A stretch of 26,947 nucleotides of DNA from a bacterium (GTDB taxonomy: Bacteria > Thermosulfidibacterota > Thermosulfidibacteria > Thermosulfidibacterales > JALWSI01), in NCBI GenBank assembly GCA_027080315.1, contig JALWSI010000059.1:1-26947 (forward strand), given 5' to 3'. The position numbers and the translations under genes were made by a program. Below are positions 7,211 through 16,700 of this stretch, one piece after another. A model generated the notes under the pieces. It saw nothing but the letters and a program-made list of their open reading frames with translations, was not told the origin of the DNA and searched no databases. Each line of letters opens with the position of its first letter. Position 1 is the stretch's first letter.

Positions 7211-8560
7211 ATGGGAAGGATTTTTGGAACAGACGGCATACGGGGAACGGCAAACATCGAACCCATGACTGTAGAGACGGCTTTGAGGGTAGGAAGAGCC
7301 GTTGGTTACCTATTCAGACAGGGGCGAGAAAAGGGGAAGGTGGTTATTGGAAAAGACACCAGGCTCTCGGGCTACATGCTGGAGGGTGCCTTGGTAGCAG
7401 GTATATGCTCAATGGGATCAGATGCCATACTACTTGGCCCTCTACCAACCCCGGGTATCAGCTTCATAACCCAGAACATGAGAGCCGATGCTGGTATCGT
7501 GATCTCTGCATCCCACAATCCCTATCAGGACAACGGTATCAAGGTGTTCACCGAAAAGGGGCTCAAGCTCTCAGACGCCCTGGAAGAGGTGTTAGAGAGG
7601 CTGATACTAAGCAGAGAGATAGATAGCATACGCCCAACTGCCCAGGCCATAGGCAAAGCCTTTAGGGTTGACGACGCAGTGGGCAGATACATCGTTCATC
7701 TGAAGCAGACCTTCCCTTCACACCTGTCTCTGGATGGAGTGAAGGTGGTTCTGGACTGCGCCAATGGAGCCACCTATAAGGTGGCTCCCATAGTCTTCTC
7801 AGAACTGGGCGCCAAGGTTGAGGTGATCAACAACTCCCCTGACGGCAGCAACATCAACCTTAATTGTGGTTCAACCTCTCCCCAAGGACTCCAAGAGGCG
7901 GTTAGACGCACAGGAGCAGACGCAGGTTTCGCCTTTGACGGAGACGGAGACAGGGTTATCATGGTGGACGAGAAGGGAAACATCTTAGACGGAGACTACG
8001 TCCTGGCAATCTGCGGTGTGGCCCTTTTGAAAGAGGAGAGGCTCTCCCATAACACCGTGGTGGGAACCATCATGTGCAACAAGGGACTGGAACTGGCCCT
8101 GGCTAGCCACGGGGGAACCTTGGTACGCACAGGGGTGGGAGACAGACTGGTATTTGATGCCATGCAGCAAGGTGGGTTCGTTCTTGGAGGCGAACCCTCT
8201 GGACACATCATCTTCTCAAAGCATGCCTCTACGGGAGACGGCATCGTAACCGCTTTGCAGATTCTATCAATCATGGTATCTCAGGATAAACCCCTCTCAG
8301 CCCTATCAAAGGTGCTCACCAAGCTGCCCCAAAAGGAGAGAAGCCTCCCAGTAGAGAAGAAACCCCCTCTTGAAGAGATCGCCCCCATTCAAAAAGCCCT
8401 TAGAGAGGCAGAGAAGGAGATGGGAGGCCAGGGCAGGGTGGTACTGAGGTACTCTGGCACAGAACCCAAGATAAGGATAATGGTTGAGGGACCCTCTGAA
8501 GATACAGTAGATAGGATAATGGATAACTTAGAGGAGGTTGTATCCTCGTGGTTAAAGTGA
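7211..8560 (+). CDS. glmM: phosphoglucosamine mutase
   Basis: Converts glucosamine-6-phosphate to glucosamine-1-phosphate, the entry to UDP-GlcNAc for peptidoglycan and lipid A; cytosolic. 449 residues, normal length. The N-terminus [13 protein letters not shown] is diagnostic. The catalytic phosphoserine is S101 in SASHNP (99-104). The magnesium loop is DGDGDR (243-248), the sugar loop GEPSGH (327-332), and the C-terminal phosphate-binding loop is [12 protein letters not shown]. It is 3 nt from ybbR and 19 nt before pdxJ, so clearly operonic. Placing GlmM at the head of an operon that also makes LptD, a GT9 enzyme and an AsmA-type protein joins precursor supply to envelope assembly. Confidence 0.98.
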   Translation: MGRIFGTDGIRGTANIEPMTVETALRVGRAVGYLFRQGREKGKVVIGKDTRLSGYMLEGALVAGICSMGSDAILLGPLPTPGISFITQNMRADAGIVISASHNPYQDNGIKVFTEKGLKLSDALEEVLERLILSREIDSIRPTAQAIGKAFRVDDAVGRYIVHLKQTFPSHLSLDGVKVVLDCANGATYKVAPIVFSELGAKVEVINNSPDGSNINLNCGSTSPQGLQEAVRRTGADAGFAFDGDGDRVIMVDEKGNILDGDYVLAICGVALLKEERLSHNTVVGTIMCNKGLELALASHGGTLVRTGVGDRLVFDAMQQGGFVLGGEPSGHIIFSKHASTGDGIVTALQILSIMVSQDKPLSALSKVLTKLPQKERSLPVEKKPPLEEIAPIQKALREAEKEMGGQGRVVLRYSGTEPKIRIMVEGPSEDTVDRIMDNLEEVVSSWLK

Positions 8561-8579
8561 AAAGGCTAAGGAGGTAGAT

Positions 8580-9296
8580 ATGCCTGTACTATTAGGTGTG
8601 AACATAGACCACGTGGCCACAGTTAGAGAGGCCAGAGGAGGAAGAGAGCCAGAGCCCATAGCTGCAGCCCTTCTCGCTGAGCTGGGAGGAGCAGACGGAA
8701 TAACCGTACACCTCAGGGGAGATAGGAGGCACATAAAAGAGAGGGATCTCTTCATGCTAAAGGATATTATAGCCACAAAGCTGAACTTGGAGATGGCTGC
8801 AACCCCTGAGATGGTGGGCATATCCAAAAAGCTGAAACCCTATTCTTGTACTTTGGTGCCAGAGGAGCCAGGAGAACTCACCACACAGGGGGGCCTTGAC
8901 GTGATCTCCCATCAGGATCACCTGAAAGAGGTGATAAAAGAGCTGAAAGAGCAGGGAATCGTGGTGAGCATCTTTATTGATGCAGACTCTGCTCAGATAA
9001 AGGCCGCTAAGGCTATAGGAGCCGATTTTATTGAGATACACACAGGGGTCTATGCTGAAGCAGAGACAGAGAAAGAGCAAGAGGAGGAGCTGCAACGCAT
9101 AATAGAAGCCGCCCGTTTAGCCCAGAACATTGGTCTAAGGGTGAATGCGGGACACGGACTGAACTACCAGAACGTGAGGCCCATTGCCCAGATTCCAGGC
9201 TTAGTGGAGCTCAACATAGGACACAGCATAATATCAAGAGCGGTTCTGGTGGGAATAGAGAGAGCTGTGCGGGACATGAAGGCGCTTCTACAATGA
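8580..9296 (+). CDS. pdxJ: pyridoxine 5'-phosphate synthase
   Basis: Final ring-closing step of the DXP-dependent vitamin B6 pathway: 1-deoxyxylulose-5-phosphate plus 3-amino-1-hydroxyacetone phosphate gives pyridoxine phosphate. 238 residues, full length. The family signature [17 protein letters not shown] starts at residue 5. Other markers are [37 protein letters not shown] and [12 protein letters not shown], spread along the TIM barrel as in E. coli PdxJ. A strong AAGGAGGT site precedes ATG 8580. The stop overlaps the pgpA start (ATGA). The glmM-pdxJ pairing is common in Deltaproteobacteria-type genomes (from memory). Confidence 0.98.
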   Translation: MPVLLGVNIDHVATVREARGGREPEPIAAALLAELGGADGITVHLRGDRRHIKERDLFMLKDIIATKLNLEMAATPEMVGISKKLKPYSCTLVPEEPGELTTQGGLDVISHQDHLKEVIKELKEQGIVVSIFIDADSAQIKAAKAIGADFIEIHTGVYAEAETEKEQEEELQRIIEAARLAQNIGLRVNAGHGLNYQNVRPIAQIPGLVELNIGHSIISRAVLVGIERAVRDMKALLQ

Positions 9297-9727
9297 CGAG
9301 GACTCAAGTACTTTTCCTAACTGGATTGGGGTCCGGTCTTTCTCCATGGGCACCAGGCACCATGGGCACCTTAGTGGGGGTGGTGCTGTACTTAGTGCTC
9401 TTCAAAGAGATCTCCCTCTTCTGGTACTTAACCCTAACAGTGCTCCTCTTCGTTTTAGGAGCAAAGGCAGCGGACAGAGGGGAAGAGGTGTGGGAAGCTG
9501 AGGATCCACCTGCCATTGTTATAGACGAGGTTGTGGGTTTTTTGATCGCCATGATGGGAGTGAAGGTCTCGTTCTGGAGCGTACTTTTAGGATTCTTGCT
9601 CTTCAGGTTCTGGGATATCTGGAAGCCCTTTGAGTGGATAGAGGAGCTACCTGGAGGATGGGGAATCATGGCAGATGACGCCCTTGCAGGGGTCATCACT
9701 TGCCTTATGCTCCACTTTATGTTCTAA
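9293..9727 (+). CDS. pgpA: phosphatidylglycerophosphatase A
   Basis: Dephosphorylates phosphatidylglycerol phosphate to phosphatidylglycerol at the inner membrane. 144 residues with three to four membrane segments. Family motifs are [11 protein letters not shown] (17-27), the acidic [13 protein letters not shown] (71-83), FRFWDIWKP (105-113) and MADDALAGV near residue 126, which carry the metal-binding acidic residues. The ATG overlaps the pdxJ TGA, so translation is probably coupled. It is 50 nt upstream of lptD with no terminator between. No pgsA is in the same operon. Confidence 0.95.
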   Translation: MTRTQVLFLTGLGSGLSPWAPGTMGTLVGVVLYLVLFKEISLFWYLTLTVLLFVLGAKAADRGEEVWEAEDPPAIVIDEVVGFLIAMMGVKVSFWSVLLGFLLFRFWDIWKPFEWIEELPGGWGIMADDALAGVITCLMLHFMF

Positions 9728-9777
9728 TAGGGTTGTTAAAGAAGTAGAGCGGTAGGCGTTGAATACTCCACGAAAAG

Positions 9778-11868
9778 GTGGTGATTGAGGTAAGGGGAAA
9801 AAGGGCAAAAGGTATCGCGCTGCTGCTGGCAATTCTGGGAATACTGGCCGCTCCCGGAGTCTCAAGGTCTTCACCGGGAAAGGTGGATATTTCTGCCCGT
9901 AGCCTCGTTCGTGTTGAGGGAGAGCGCCTCGTTATTGCCAAAGGGGACGTAGAGATCCACTACCAGGATGTGACGCTAAAGGCTGACGAGGTTAAACTAC
10001 ACACAGACACCAAAGACTTAGTGGCAACGGGAAATGTGGTATTAAAGGAGAACAAAGGAAGCCTCACCTGCGACAAGCTTGAGTTCAACCTTGACACCAA
10101 GAAGGGCGTGGCCATGAGGGCCAGGGGATTCTTCTCGCCCTTCTACTACCTGCGGGGAAGAGAGATAAGGAAGGTAGGCCCCAAAAAGTACATTGTTGAA
10201 CACGGCAGCTTCACCACCTGCAAAACCTGCTCAAAGAAGCCAAACGCCGCTCCCGACTGGAGCTTCAAAAGCTCTCACATGGAGGTGGAGCTGGGAAAGA
10301 CCGCCACAATCCACAATGTGAGCGGATGGATAAAGAAGATACCGGTGATCTATGCACCCTACCTCAAGATACCTCTGCAGAACGAGAGGAAGACAGGGTT
10401 TCTCATACCAAGGGTGGGCTACAGCAAAACCAAGGGGAGCTTCGTGAAGATCCCCTTCTACTGGGCCATCTCAGACTACCAGGACGCCACCTTCACCCTC
10501 ATCCCTTACTCCAGGGGAACTATTAGGGGAAAGGCGGAATACAGGTACAACCTGGAGACGGGTAAGGGATTCCTCTCGTACGACTACATCAGGAAAGAGA
10601 GCGAGAGAACCCAGTGGAGCCTGTGGTACAACCACGACCAGAGGCTTCCCTTCAACTGGAGGCTCCTTGCTAAAGCAGATGTTCAGAGTGACAACGAGTA
10701 CAAAAAGGAGGACCAGGACAACTTTGAGAGGAGAAGCCAGCAGTTCTCTGACTCCTTTGTGATGCTAAGCAAAAGCTGGGGGAACAACTACTTGTCAGCC
10801 GAATTCAGACACAAGGAGGACCTTGAAAACAACTACGGAGAACGCACCATCAAGATGCCCGAGATCCGCTACTCCCTAATTGACAAGAGGCTCGGAAACT
10901 CTCCCCTATTCTTCAACCTTGACAGCTCCTTTCTCCACTACAGCAGGCGCCAAGACTCATCAGACATTGACTGGCAGCTATCCCGGTTAGACTTTCACCC
11001 TCAGATAGCCCTGCCCTACAGCCCGAGGCCCTGGATCTCCATAACCCCATACTATGGATTCAGAGAGACCATATACACCAAGAGACTCTCATCTGACGGG
11101 GGATTGGAGAAAGGGGTAATAACCAGATCCCTCTACAACGCAGGGGTGACTATGCGGGGGCCCCTTGCCCACAAGTACTTCTCCTTTAAAGGAAACAAGC
11201 TGAAACACTACATAGTGCCCGAGGTGAAGTACACATACATCCCAAGGGAGGATCAGAAGGACATTCCAGAGTTTGACGAGATAGACAACATAAAAGGAGA
11301 GAACAAGATAAACTACTCTCTAACCCAGTATCTCTACAAAATAGAGAGCAACAACCATGTGATCAAGATGGTAAAGTTCAGGGTTGAACAGGAGTTCTAC
11401 ATAGACAAGGCACGAAGCAACCATCCAAACAAAGAGGTCCTATCTCCGGTATGGATAGACTTAGACACCCATCTCGCCCAGGGGGTTGAATGGAACCACC
11501 AGCTCACCTACGACGTCTATGGCAACGGGGTGACCCGATGGGACACCCACCTCTCATTACATCCTCCAGGCAAAATCTGGGGTCTCAGTGGAAGCTACCA
11601 CTACAGCAAAGACCCTGACGAGAAGTTTCTCATCTTAGAACCATCCTTAGTCTTAGGTCCAATGTACCTGTGGGGAGCTATACGCTACGACGCAGAGAGA
11701 AACTATATGGCAGAGAAGGAGGCCAGATTGACCTGGCATAGCGAGTGCTGGGAGATATCCCTATCTTTCCTCTCTGTTGACAACAGGGGCAACGACGCCA
11801 AAGACGAGACCAAGTTCTCGTTCTTGGTAACCCTGAAAGGCCTGGGAACCATAGGTCGCAAGAGGTGA
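9778..11868 (+). CDS. lptD: LptD-like LPS-assembly outer-membrane protein
   Basis: Outer-membrane beta-barrel that, with LptE, inserts LPS into the outer leaflet. 696 residues, somewhat shorter than E. coli LptD (784). A signal peptide (about 1-32, hydrophobic IALLLAILGILAA) precedes an LptA-like periplasmic domain (about 36-125, repeats such as IAKGDVEIHYQDVTLKADEV). The barrel follows, with YAPYLKIPLQNERKTGFLIP typical of the family. Cysteines are C98, C148, C151 and one near the C-terminus, C657, in HSECWEISLSF, the place where E. coli LptD has an adjacent pair. Start GTG 9778 or GTG 9781; the frame is closed by TGA at 9760-9762 and no ATG is available. Its stop overlaps the next start (GTGA). 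Confidence 0.95.
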   Translation: MVIEVRGKRAKGIALLLAILGILAAPGVSRSSPGKVDISARSLVRVEGERLVIAKGDVEIHYQDVTLKADEVKLHTDTKDLVATGNVVLKENKGSLTCDKLEFNLDTKKGVAMRARGFFSPFYYLRGREIRKVGPKKYIVEHGSFTTCKTCSKKPNAAPDWSFKSSHMEVELGKTATIHNVSGWIKKIPVIYAPYLKIPLQNERKTGFLIPRVGYSKTKGSFVKIPFYWAISDYQDATFTLIPYSRGTIRGKAEYRYNLETGKGFLSYDYIRKESERTQWSLWYNHDQRLPFNWRLLAKADVQSDNEYKKEDQDNFERRSQQFSDSFVMLSKSWGNNYLSAEFRHKEDLENNYGERTIKMPEIRYSLIDKRLGNSPLFFNLDSSFLHYSRRQDSSDIDWQLSRLDFHPQIALPYSPRPWISITPYYGFRETIYTKRLSSDGGLEKGVITRSLYNAGVTMRGPLAHKYFSFKGNKLKHYIVPEVKYTYIPREDQKDIPEFDEIDNIKGENKINYSLTQYLYKIESNNHVIKMVKFRVEQEFYIDKARSNHPNKEVLSPVWIDLDTHLAQGVEWNHQLTYDVYGNGVTRWDTHLSLHPPGKIWGLSGSYHYSKDPDEKFLILEPSLVLGPMYLWGAIRYDAERNYMAEKEARLTWHSECWEISLSFLSVDNRGNDAKDETKFSFLVTLKGLGTIGRKR

Positions 11869-12710
11869 GGGGCAAAGCGCGTACCTACGCCAAGATATTT
11901 GCACTTGTAAGTAGCTCTATTATTCTCGTATTAGCTGCTCAAAATGTAGGGTCATGTCTTTTACAGCTAAAAACAGGAGAGGGGAACCAACACGGCCCAG
12001 AGGTGGTGCCATCGTCTAAGATGCTATCCCTTCTGGCCATGGGTGAAGAGAGAAGCGTGGGGGATCTGCTTATGGTGAAGCTCACCCTTCAGATTGGAGA
12101 GGTGGGTGTGAAGCAGCTGCCTGTTGAGTACGCCATTGGAATGATGAAAGCCGTCACAGAGCTGGATCCCCAGGATCTTGAGCCGTACTCCTTCGCCTTC
12201 TACCTCCTATCCTTCAACAAGAAGGCCATACCAGCCATAATAGGGTTCTTGAAGATGGGAATGAAAAGACAGCCCCACCAGTGGCGATTGCCTCTGTGGA
12301 TCTCGCTGCTCTACAAGTGGGAGCTAAGAGAGACCGAGATGGCAAGAAGGTGGGCCACTGTGGCCGCCCAGTATCCCAACGCCCCTCCCCACGTGAAGAG
12401 ACTCCCCTCTTACTTCCTGTACAAAGAGGGGAGATACCAGACGGCCCTTGAGATGCTCTCCACCCTCTACAATAACTCAAAGAGCGAAAGGGAGAAGAGG
12501 ATCCTGGCGAAGAAGATAGAGCTTATGAAGCAGCTCATTGTGCTAAACAGCCTGGTACGCCATTACCATGCCATCTACCATAGGTTTCCTGACTCTCTGG
12601 AGGAGCTGGTACGGGCTGGGTTTATTCCCCAAATCCCCTCCCCTCCTTACTCCCACAGGCGCTACATTCTGGATCACCGACACCACAGGGTGGTGATGGA
12701 AGGATGGTAG
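11865..12710 (+). CDS. membrane-anchored TPR-like protein of unknown function
   Basis: 281 residues starting with GTG that overlaps the lptD stop (GTGA). Residues about 8-28 are a signal anchor or signal peptide (IFALVSSSIILVLAAQNVGSC), so the rest is probably periplasmic. The middle is helical with TPR-like pairs (SYFLYKEGRYQTALEMLSTL near residue 185). The last 60 residues (RHYHAIYHRFPDSLEELVRA, then IPSPP) resemble the short C-terminal module often found in pseudopilin-like and related TPR proteins. Tight coupling to lptD and to the GT9 gene suggests a role in LPS or envelope assembly, but this rests on context only. Confidence 0.8.
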   Translation: MRGKARTYAKIFALVSSSIILVLAAQNVGSCLLQLKTGEGNQHGPEVVPSSKMLSLLAMGEERSVGDLLMVKLTLQIGEVGVKQLPVEYAIGMMKAVTELDPQDLEPYSFAFYLLSFNKKAIPAIIGFLKMGMKRQPHQWRLPLWISLLYKWELRETEMARRWATVAAQYPNAPPHVKRLPSYFLYKEGRYQTALEMLSTLYNNSKSEREKRILAKKIELMKQLIVLNSLVRHYHAIYHRFPDSLEELVRAGFIPQIPSPPYSHRRYILDHRHHRVVMEGW

Positions 12711-12735
12711 GGGTGAAGGGAATCCCCTGATTCAT

Positions 12736-13746
12736 ATGATTAACACGAACAAGATATCCAGTATTCTCTTAGTTAGACAGGATAAGATTGGGGATCTGGT
12801 CTTGATAACCCCTGCAATAAGGGCACTTAAAGAGAAATATCCCCACTTGAGAATCTCGGTGCTGGCAAGTTCTTATGCCGCCCCTGTCCTCAAAGAGAAC
12901 CCCTTTTTGCACGAGGTTCTGCTGTGGAACCAGGATAAGCCCAATTGTGCAGAAAAGGCTTTAAAAGACAGGAACTTTGGTGCAGCAGTGCTATTCTTTC
13001 CCACCTGGGCAGTCTCAAAAGCGGTGTGGAAGGCCAAAATCCCAATTAGGATAGGAGCAGGGGTGAGACCCTACTGGTTTCTCTTCACCCACAGGGTATC
13101 TCTTCACAGGTCAAGACACGAAAAGAAAGAGTGGGAGTACAACTTAGAGGCCCTGAAGCCCTTTGGGGTGAACCCCTCTCCTCCCAAAGGGCCCGAGATC
13201 TTTCTGTCTGAGGAAGAGAAGGCATGGGCTTATAGGTGGAGTAAAGGGCTACCTGCATCAAAAGGGATAATAGGGCTCTACCCCGGAGGTGGAGGAGAGA
13301 TCCGCTGGCCTTTGAAGAGATTTATGGAGCTGGGGGTCAAACTCGGCTCTGAAGGGTGGCATCCCGTGGTGCTATGGGGAAAGGGAGAAGAGGAGATTGC
13401 AGAGACTGCTCAAAGGGAAGGGTTAACCGTTGCCCCAGAAACCAGCATAAGGGAGCTTGCAGCCCTCATCTCCATCTGCAAGGCGATGGTCTCTAACAAC
13501 ACCGGTCCCATGCACATTGCCGCCGCCCTTAACCGCCCCTTGGTGCAGATCTTTGATCCCCGCCTGGCCTGCTCTCCAAAACGCTGGGGATACGAAGGAA
13601 GAGGACACAGAGTGATTATGCCTCCGGTGCCTCCCTGCAAGAAGTGCTCCACCTCGTGCCCCCATTACAACTGCATGGAGAAGATAGAACCTAACAGGGT
13701 TTTTCAAGCGGTAGAGGATGTGATAAGCGAGACCCATGAAGGGTAA
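12736..13746 (+). CDS. glycosyltransferase family 9 (heptosyltransferase-type)
   Basis: Predicted to transfer a heptose or similar sugar to the LPS inner core from an ADP-activated donor, at the cytosolic face. 336 residues. The family N-terminus LVRQDKIGDLVLITPAIRAL carries the GD pair (G19-D20). The donor-site motif NNTGPMHIAAAL starts at residue 254. A C-terminal cysteine cluster (C301, C304, C308, C313) resembles the Cys-rich tail of many GT9 enzymes. It lies 25 nt after the TPR gene; that gap holds a short AGGGG/CCCCT inverted repeat. The stop overlaps the AsmA start by 11 nt. Whether it is WaaC, WaaF or another member cannot be told from motifs. Confidence 0.92.
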   Translation: MINTNKISSILLVRQDKIGDLVLITPAIRALKEKYPHLRISVLASSYAAPVLKENPFLHEVLLWNQDKPNCAEKALKDRNFGAAVLFFPTWAVSKAVWKAKIPIRIGAGVRPYWFLFTHRVSLHRSRHEKKEWEYNLEALKPFGVNPSPPKGPEIFLSEEEKAWAYRWSKGLPASKGIIGLYPGGGGEIRWPLKRFMELGVKLGSEGWHPVVLWGKGEEEIAETAQREGLTVAPETSIRELAALISICKAMVSNNTGPMHIAAALNRPLVQIFDPRLACSPKRWGYEGRGHRVIMPPVPPCKKCSTSCPHYNCMEKIEPNRVFQAVEDVISETHEG

Positions 13747-16700
13747 GATCAGGCTTGTCTGGATAATGCCTCTGATCCTCGGGGCATTGATAGCAATCTT
13801 CATGGTGGTCTCCCCCATCTTAATCTCAGGGGCTATAGAGAAGTTCCACGTTAAGCTTAGAGCAGAGGAGACCATAGAGAACCTCACCGGAGGCACAGCC
13901 AACATCGGCACCCTATCAGCAGCCCTGTTTCCCATACCCCACATCGTTATTGACAACAGCACCGTAAAGATTCCCGGCAGGCTTGATCTTAAGGTGGACA
14001 AGGTGGAGATATACCCCCGTATTTTCTATCTCTTACAGGGAAAGATGCTGCTATCCTCTCTAAACTTGAAAGGTGTAGATGCCTCGGTTGTTGTGGTTCA
14101 CTCAAAGAAGAGAGGGAAACCTGTAAACCTAAAATCTATAAAGATTCCCACAATCTGGTTTGCCCTTCCTCCCCTTAATAGCCTTTCCTTGGAGAGATGC
14201 AAAGTATCCCTATACTCCCCCAAAAAGGATAAGCCCTTTTTGGTGATCCATCCACTTAATCTAAAAGCCTCCCTCAATCACAACAGGCTGAATTTGAAGC
14301 TAAGGTTGAAGACCGGATACTCTGAAGAGGTCTATCTCAAGGGCAAAGGGGATCTCTTATTCAACAACGCATATGCTAAGGTAGAGATAACCAACCTCAG
14401 GCCACACCTGTGGCTAAAGGAACTTCTACCCCATCCCCCGAAAGGGTTCAAAAAGGGAAACTTCAACTTCATAGGCCATCTTAAAAAGAGGGGAAGCGAT
14501 ATTCTGGCCCAGGGCACTGCAAGCATCCCCATACTCACATTCAAAACCAAAGAGACCACAAAGGAGGTGACACTCTCCCTTCCAAAGGCTCAAGGGACAT
14601 GGGAGGGCAACAAGAAGGGCTGGACCCTTAACTTAAAAGAGATCCACCTTCAGTATCCCCCTGCAAAGATGGGAATCACAGTGGTTAAGCGAAAAAAGGA
14701 GGCCTCAATTGTACTCCGTGCGGCTCAGCTTGACCTGGGTGCCCTTAGAACCTGGCTAAAACAGGTGCCCCCGGTTTACCACTACCTCCACAACCTCTTT
14801 GACATCGTTCATCAAGGAACGGCGAGAAATCTGACTGTAGGATTCCACGGAGAGAGCTTCAAGGAGATCTCCAACATCAGGAGACTCTCTATTGACGGCG
14901 CGGTGGAACATGCCCTTGTGATGATTCCCAAGGTGAAGCTCCCGGTAAGAGAGGTGAGAGGAACGGTTCACATGGAGAACGCCACCATAGTGGGGAGCAA
15001 CTTAGAGGGGCTTTTTGCTTCTTCAACCAAGGTGAGCAATGGCAGGTTCTCGCTGCTCTCATTGAAGGTTAAGAAGAACCACATGCACCCCTTTCACATC
15101 AACCTGGATGCCTACGGAAACAACACCATTGCCGACCTTCTGCCCGTATTGAAGCGGCTTATACACAACCGAGAGATCCTGAAAGAGCTGAACCGCATGG
15201 AGGCACAGGGCTCAGCAAGGTTGCACCTGTACCTCGGAGAGTACCTTGAGGCCCTCCACGCAGATGCAAGGGTTGAGGAACTAAAAGGGGTGGTGAAGTA
15301 TAAGGCCATTCCCTTTCCCGTTCACTTCCTCAAAGGGTCAGGAAGGTACCACAACAGCACAATAGAATGGGAGGGGATAGAGGCAAGTGTAGGAAACACA
15401 ACGGTCTCTCACCTTAGCGGCTCGCTGTCACCGTTACACGGCAATCCAACCTTGCAGATAAGGGAGCTCAAAGGCTCTCTTGAGATGCAAGAGATAAGAT
15501 ACTGGCTCCAAAGTTATCCTGTGCTTCATCCCTACACGGCCATCTTTCCATCAATAGAGGGAAGGCTGGAAGTGAAAAGTTGCCGCCTCAAGGGTCCACT
15601 AACAAAGCCAGAAAAGTGGAGATTCAACCTCATGGCCACACCCCAAAACCTTAACTTCTCCTTCACCTTAGTCCCCTTCACGGTAACCCTTATGGGCGGA
15701 ACCCTCACCTTCACAGAGCGGCTGCTGAAGATGGACAGGGTCACAGCCATAGGGGAAGGGTCAAGAATGAAGGTGTCAGGCTGGTTAAAGGACTACATAG
15801 GAAGGCCCTCCGCAGCAAAGGTTAGATACTCTGGCACCATGGGAGGGCCGCTTTACCGCTTCATAGCCCAGCTCTCTGAGACCCCAAAGGCTCTTTGGCT
15901 AAAGACCCCCTTTGAGACCAATGGAGTATGGAGATGGAAAGGAGGCTTAGCCCACACTTTAAAAGGAAGGGCCTCTTGGAGCTCTGGGGAAAGAGCCGCT
16001 GTGGACCTAACCTCGTCAGAAGAAGGGCTCTTTGTAAGAAACGCTTCCCTCACCACAAAGGGCACAAGGTGCAACTCAACAGCCACCATTCCTTTTAACA
16101 ACAGAAAGCCCATTGAGATTAGCTTTGAGGGAAGACTGAACTACCGGGATGTTGAGAACGTATTTCTGGATCACGGCTTTCTGGTTGAAGGGGGATTTAT
16201 TGAAGGCAAAGGGTTCTTTGCCTCGGTGGATCTGAAACGTCCTAAGAGATCCCTTATGAAAGGCTGGCTCAAGGCGAAGAACATTAAAACAGACGGCTAT
16301 CTCATCAAGAACCTTGAGGCCGAGGGCACCCCAAAGGGGTTAACCCTAAACAATCTAATCTTCATGTATGGTGAGGAGGAGTTCAAGGCTAAGCTTAATC
16401 TCATACTTTCAACTCCCCTGAATTTAACAGGCATAATCCAGGGTTCGGTCTTGAGGATACCCCACGAAAAGGCCGAGGTTAAGGCCCAAAAAGGAAGGCC
16501 AACCGTTGAGACCCAGGGAGGGAAACCCAGCAGAACCATACACTGGGAAAGGTACTTAGAGTCTATTGAGGGAACCCTAACCCTCAACATAGGAGAGATT
16601 GAGTACGGCAACTACACCATAGACCACTTTCTCGGCACCCTCAACATCCTGGGGGAAAGAGCAGGGGTAGAGATTGACATGAGAAAGGGAGAGGTCTGTA

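Noticed and set aside
12709-12728. AGGGG/CCCCT inverted repeat before the GT9 gene as a regulatory hairpin
   Set aside because: Five-base arms in a G/C-run context; could hide a ribosome site, but chance is as likely.
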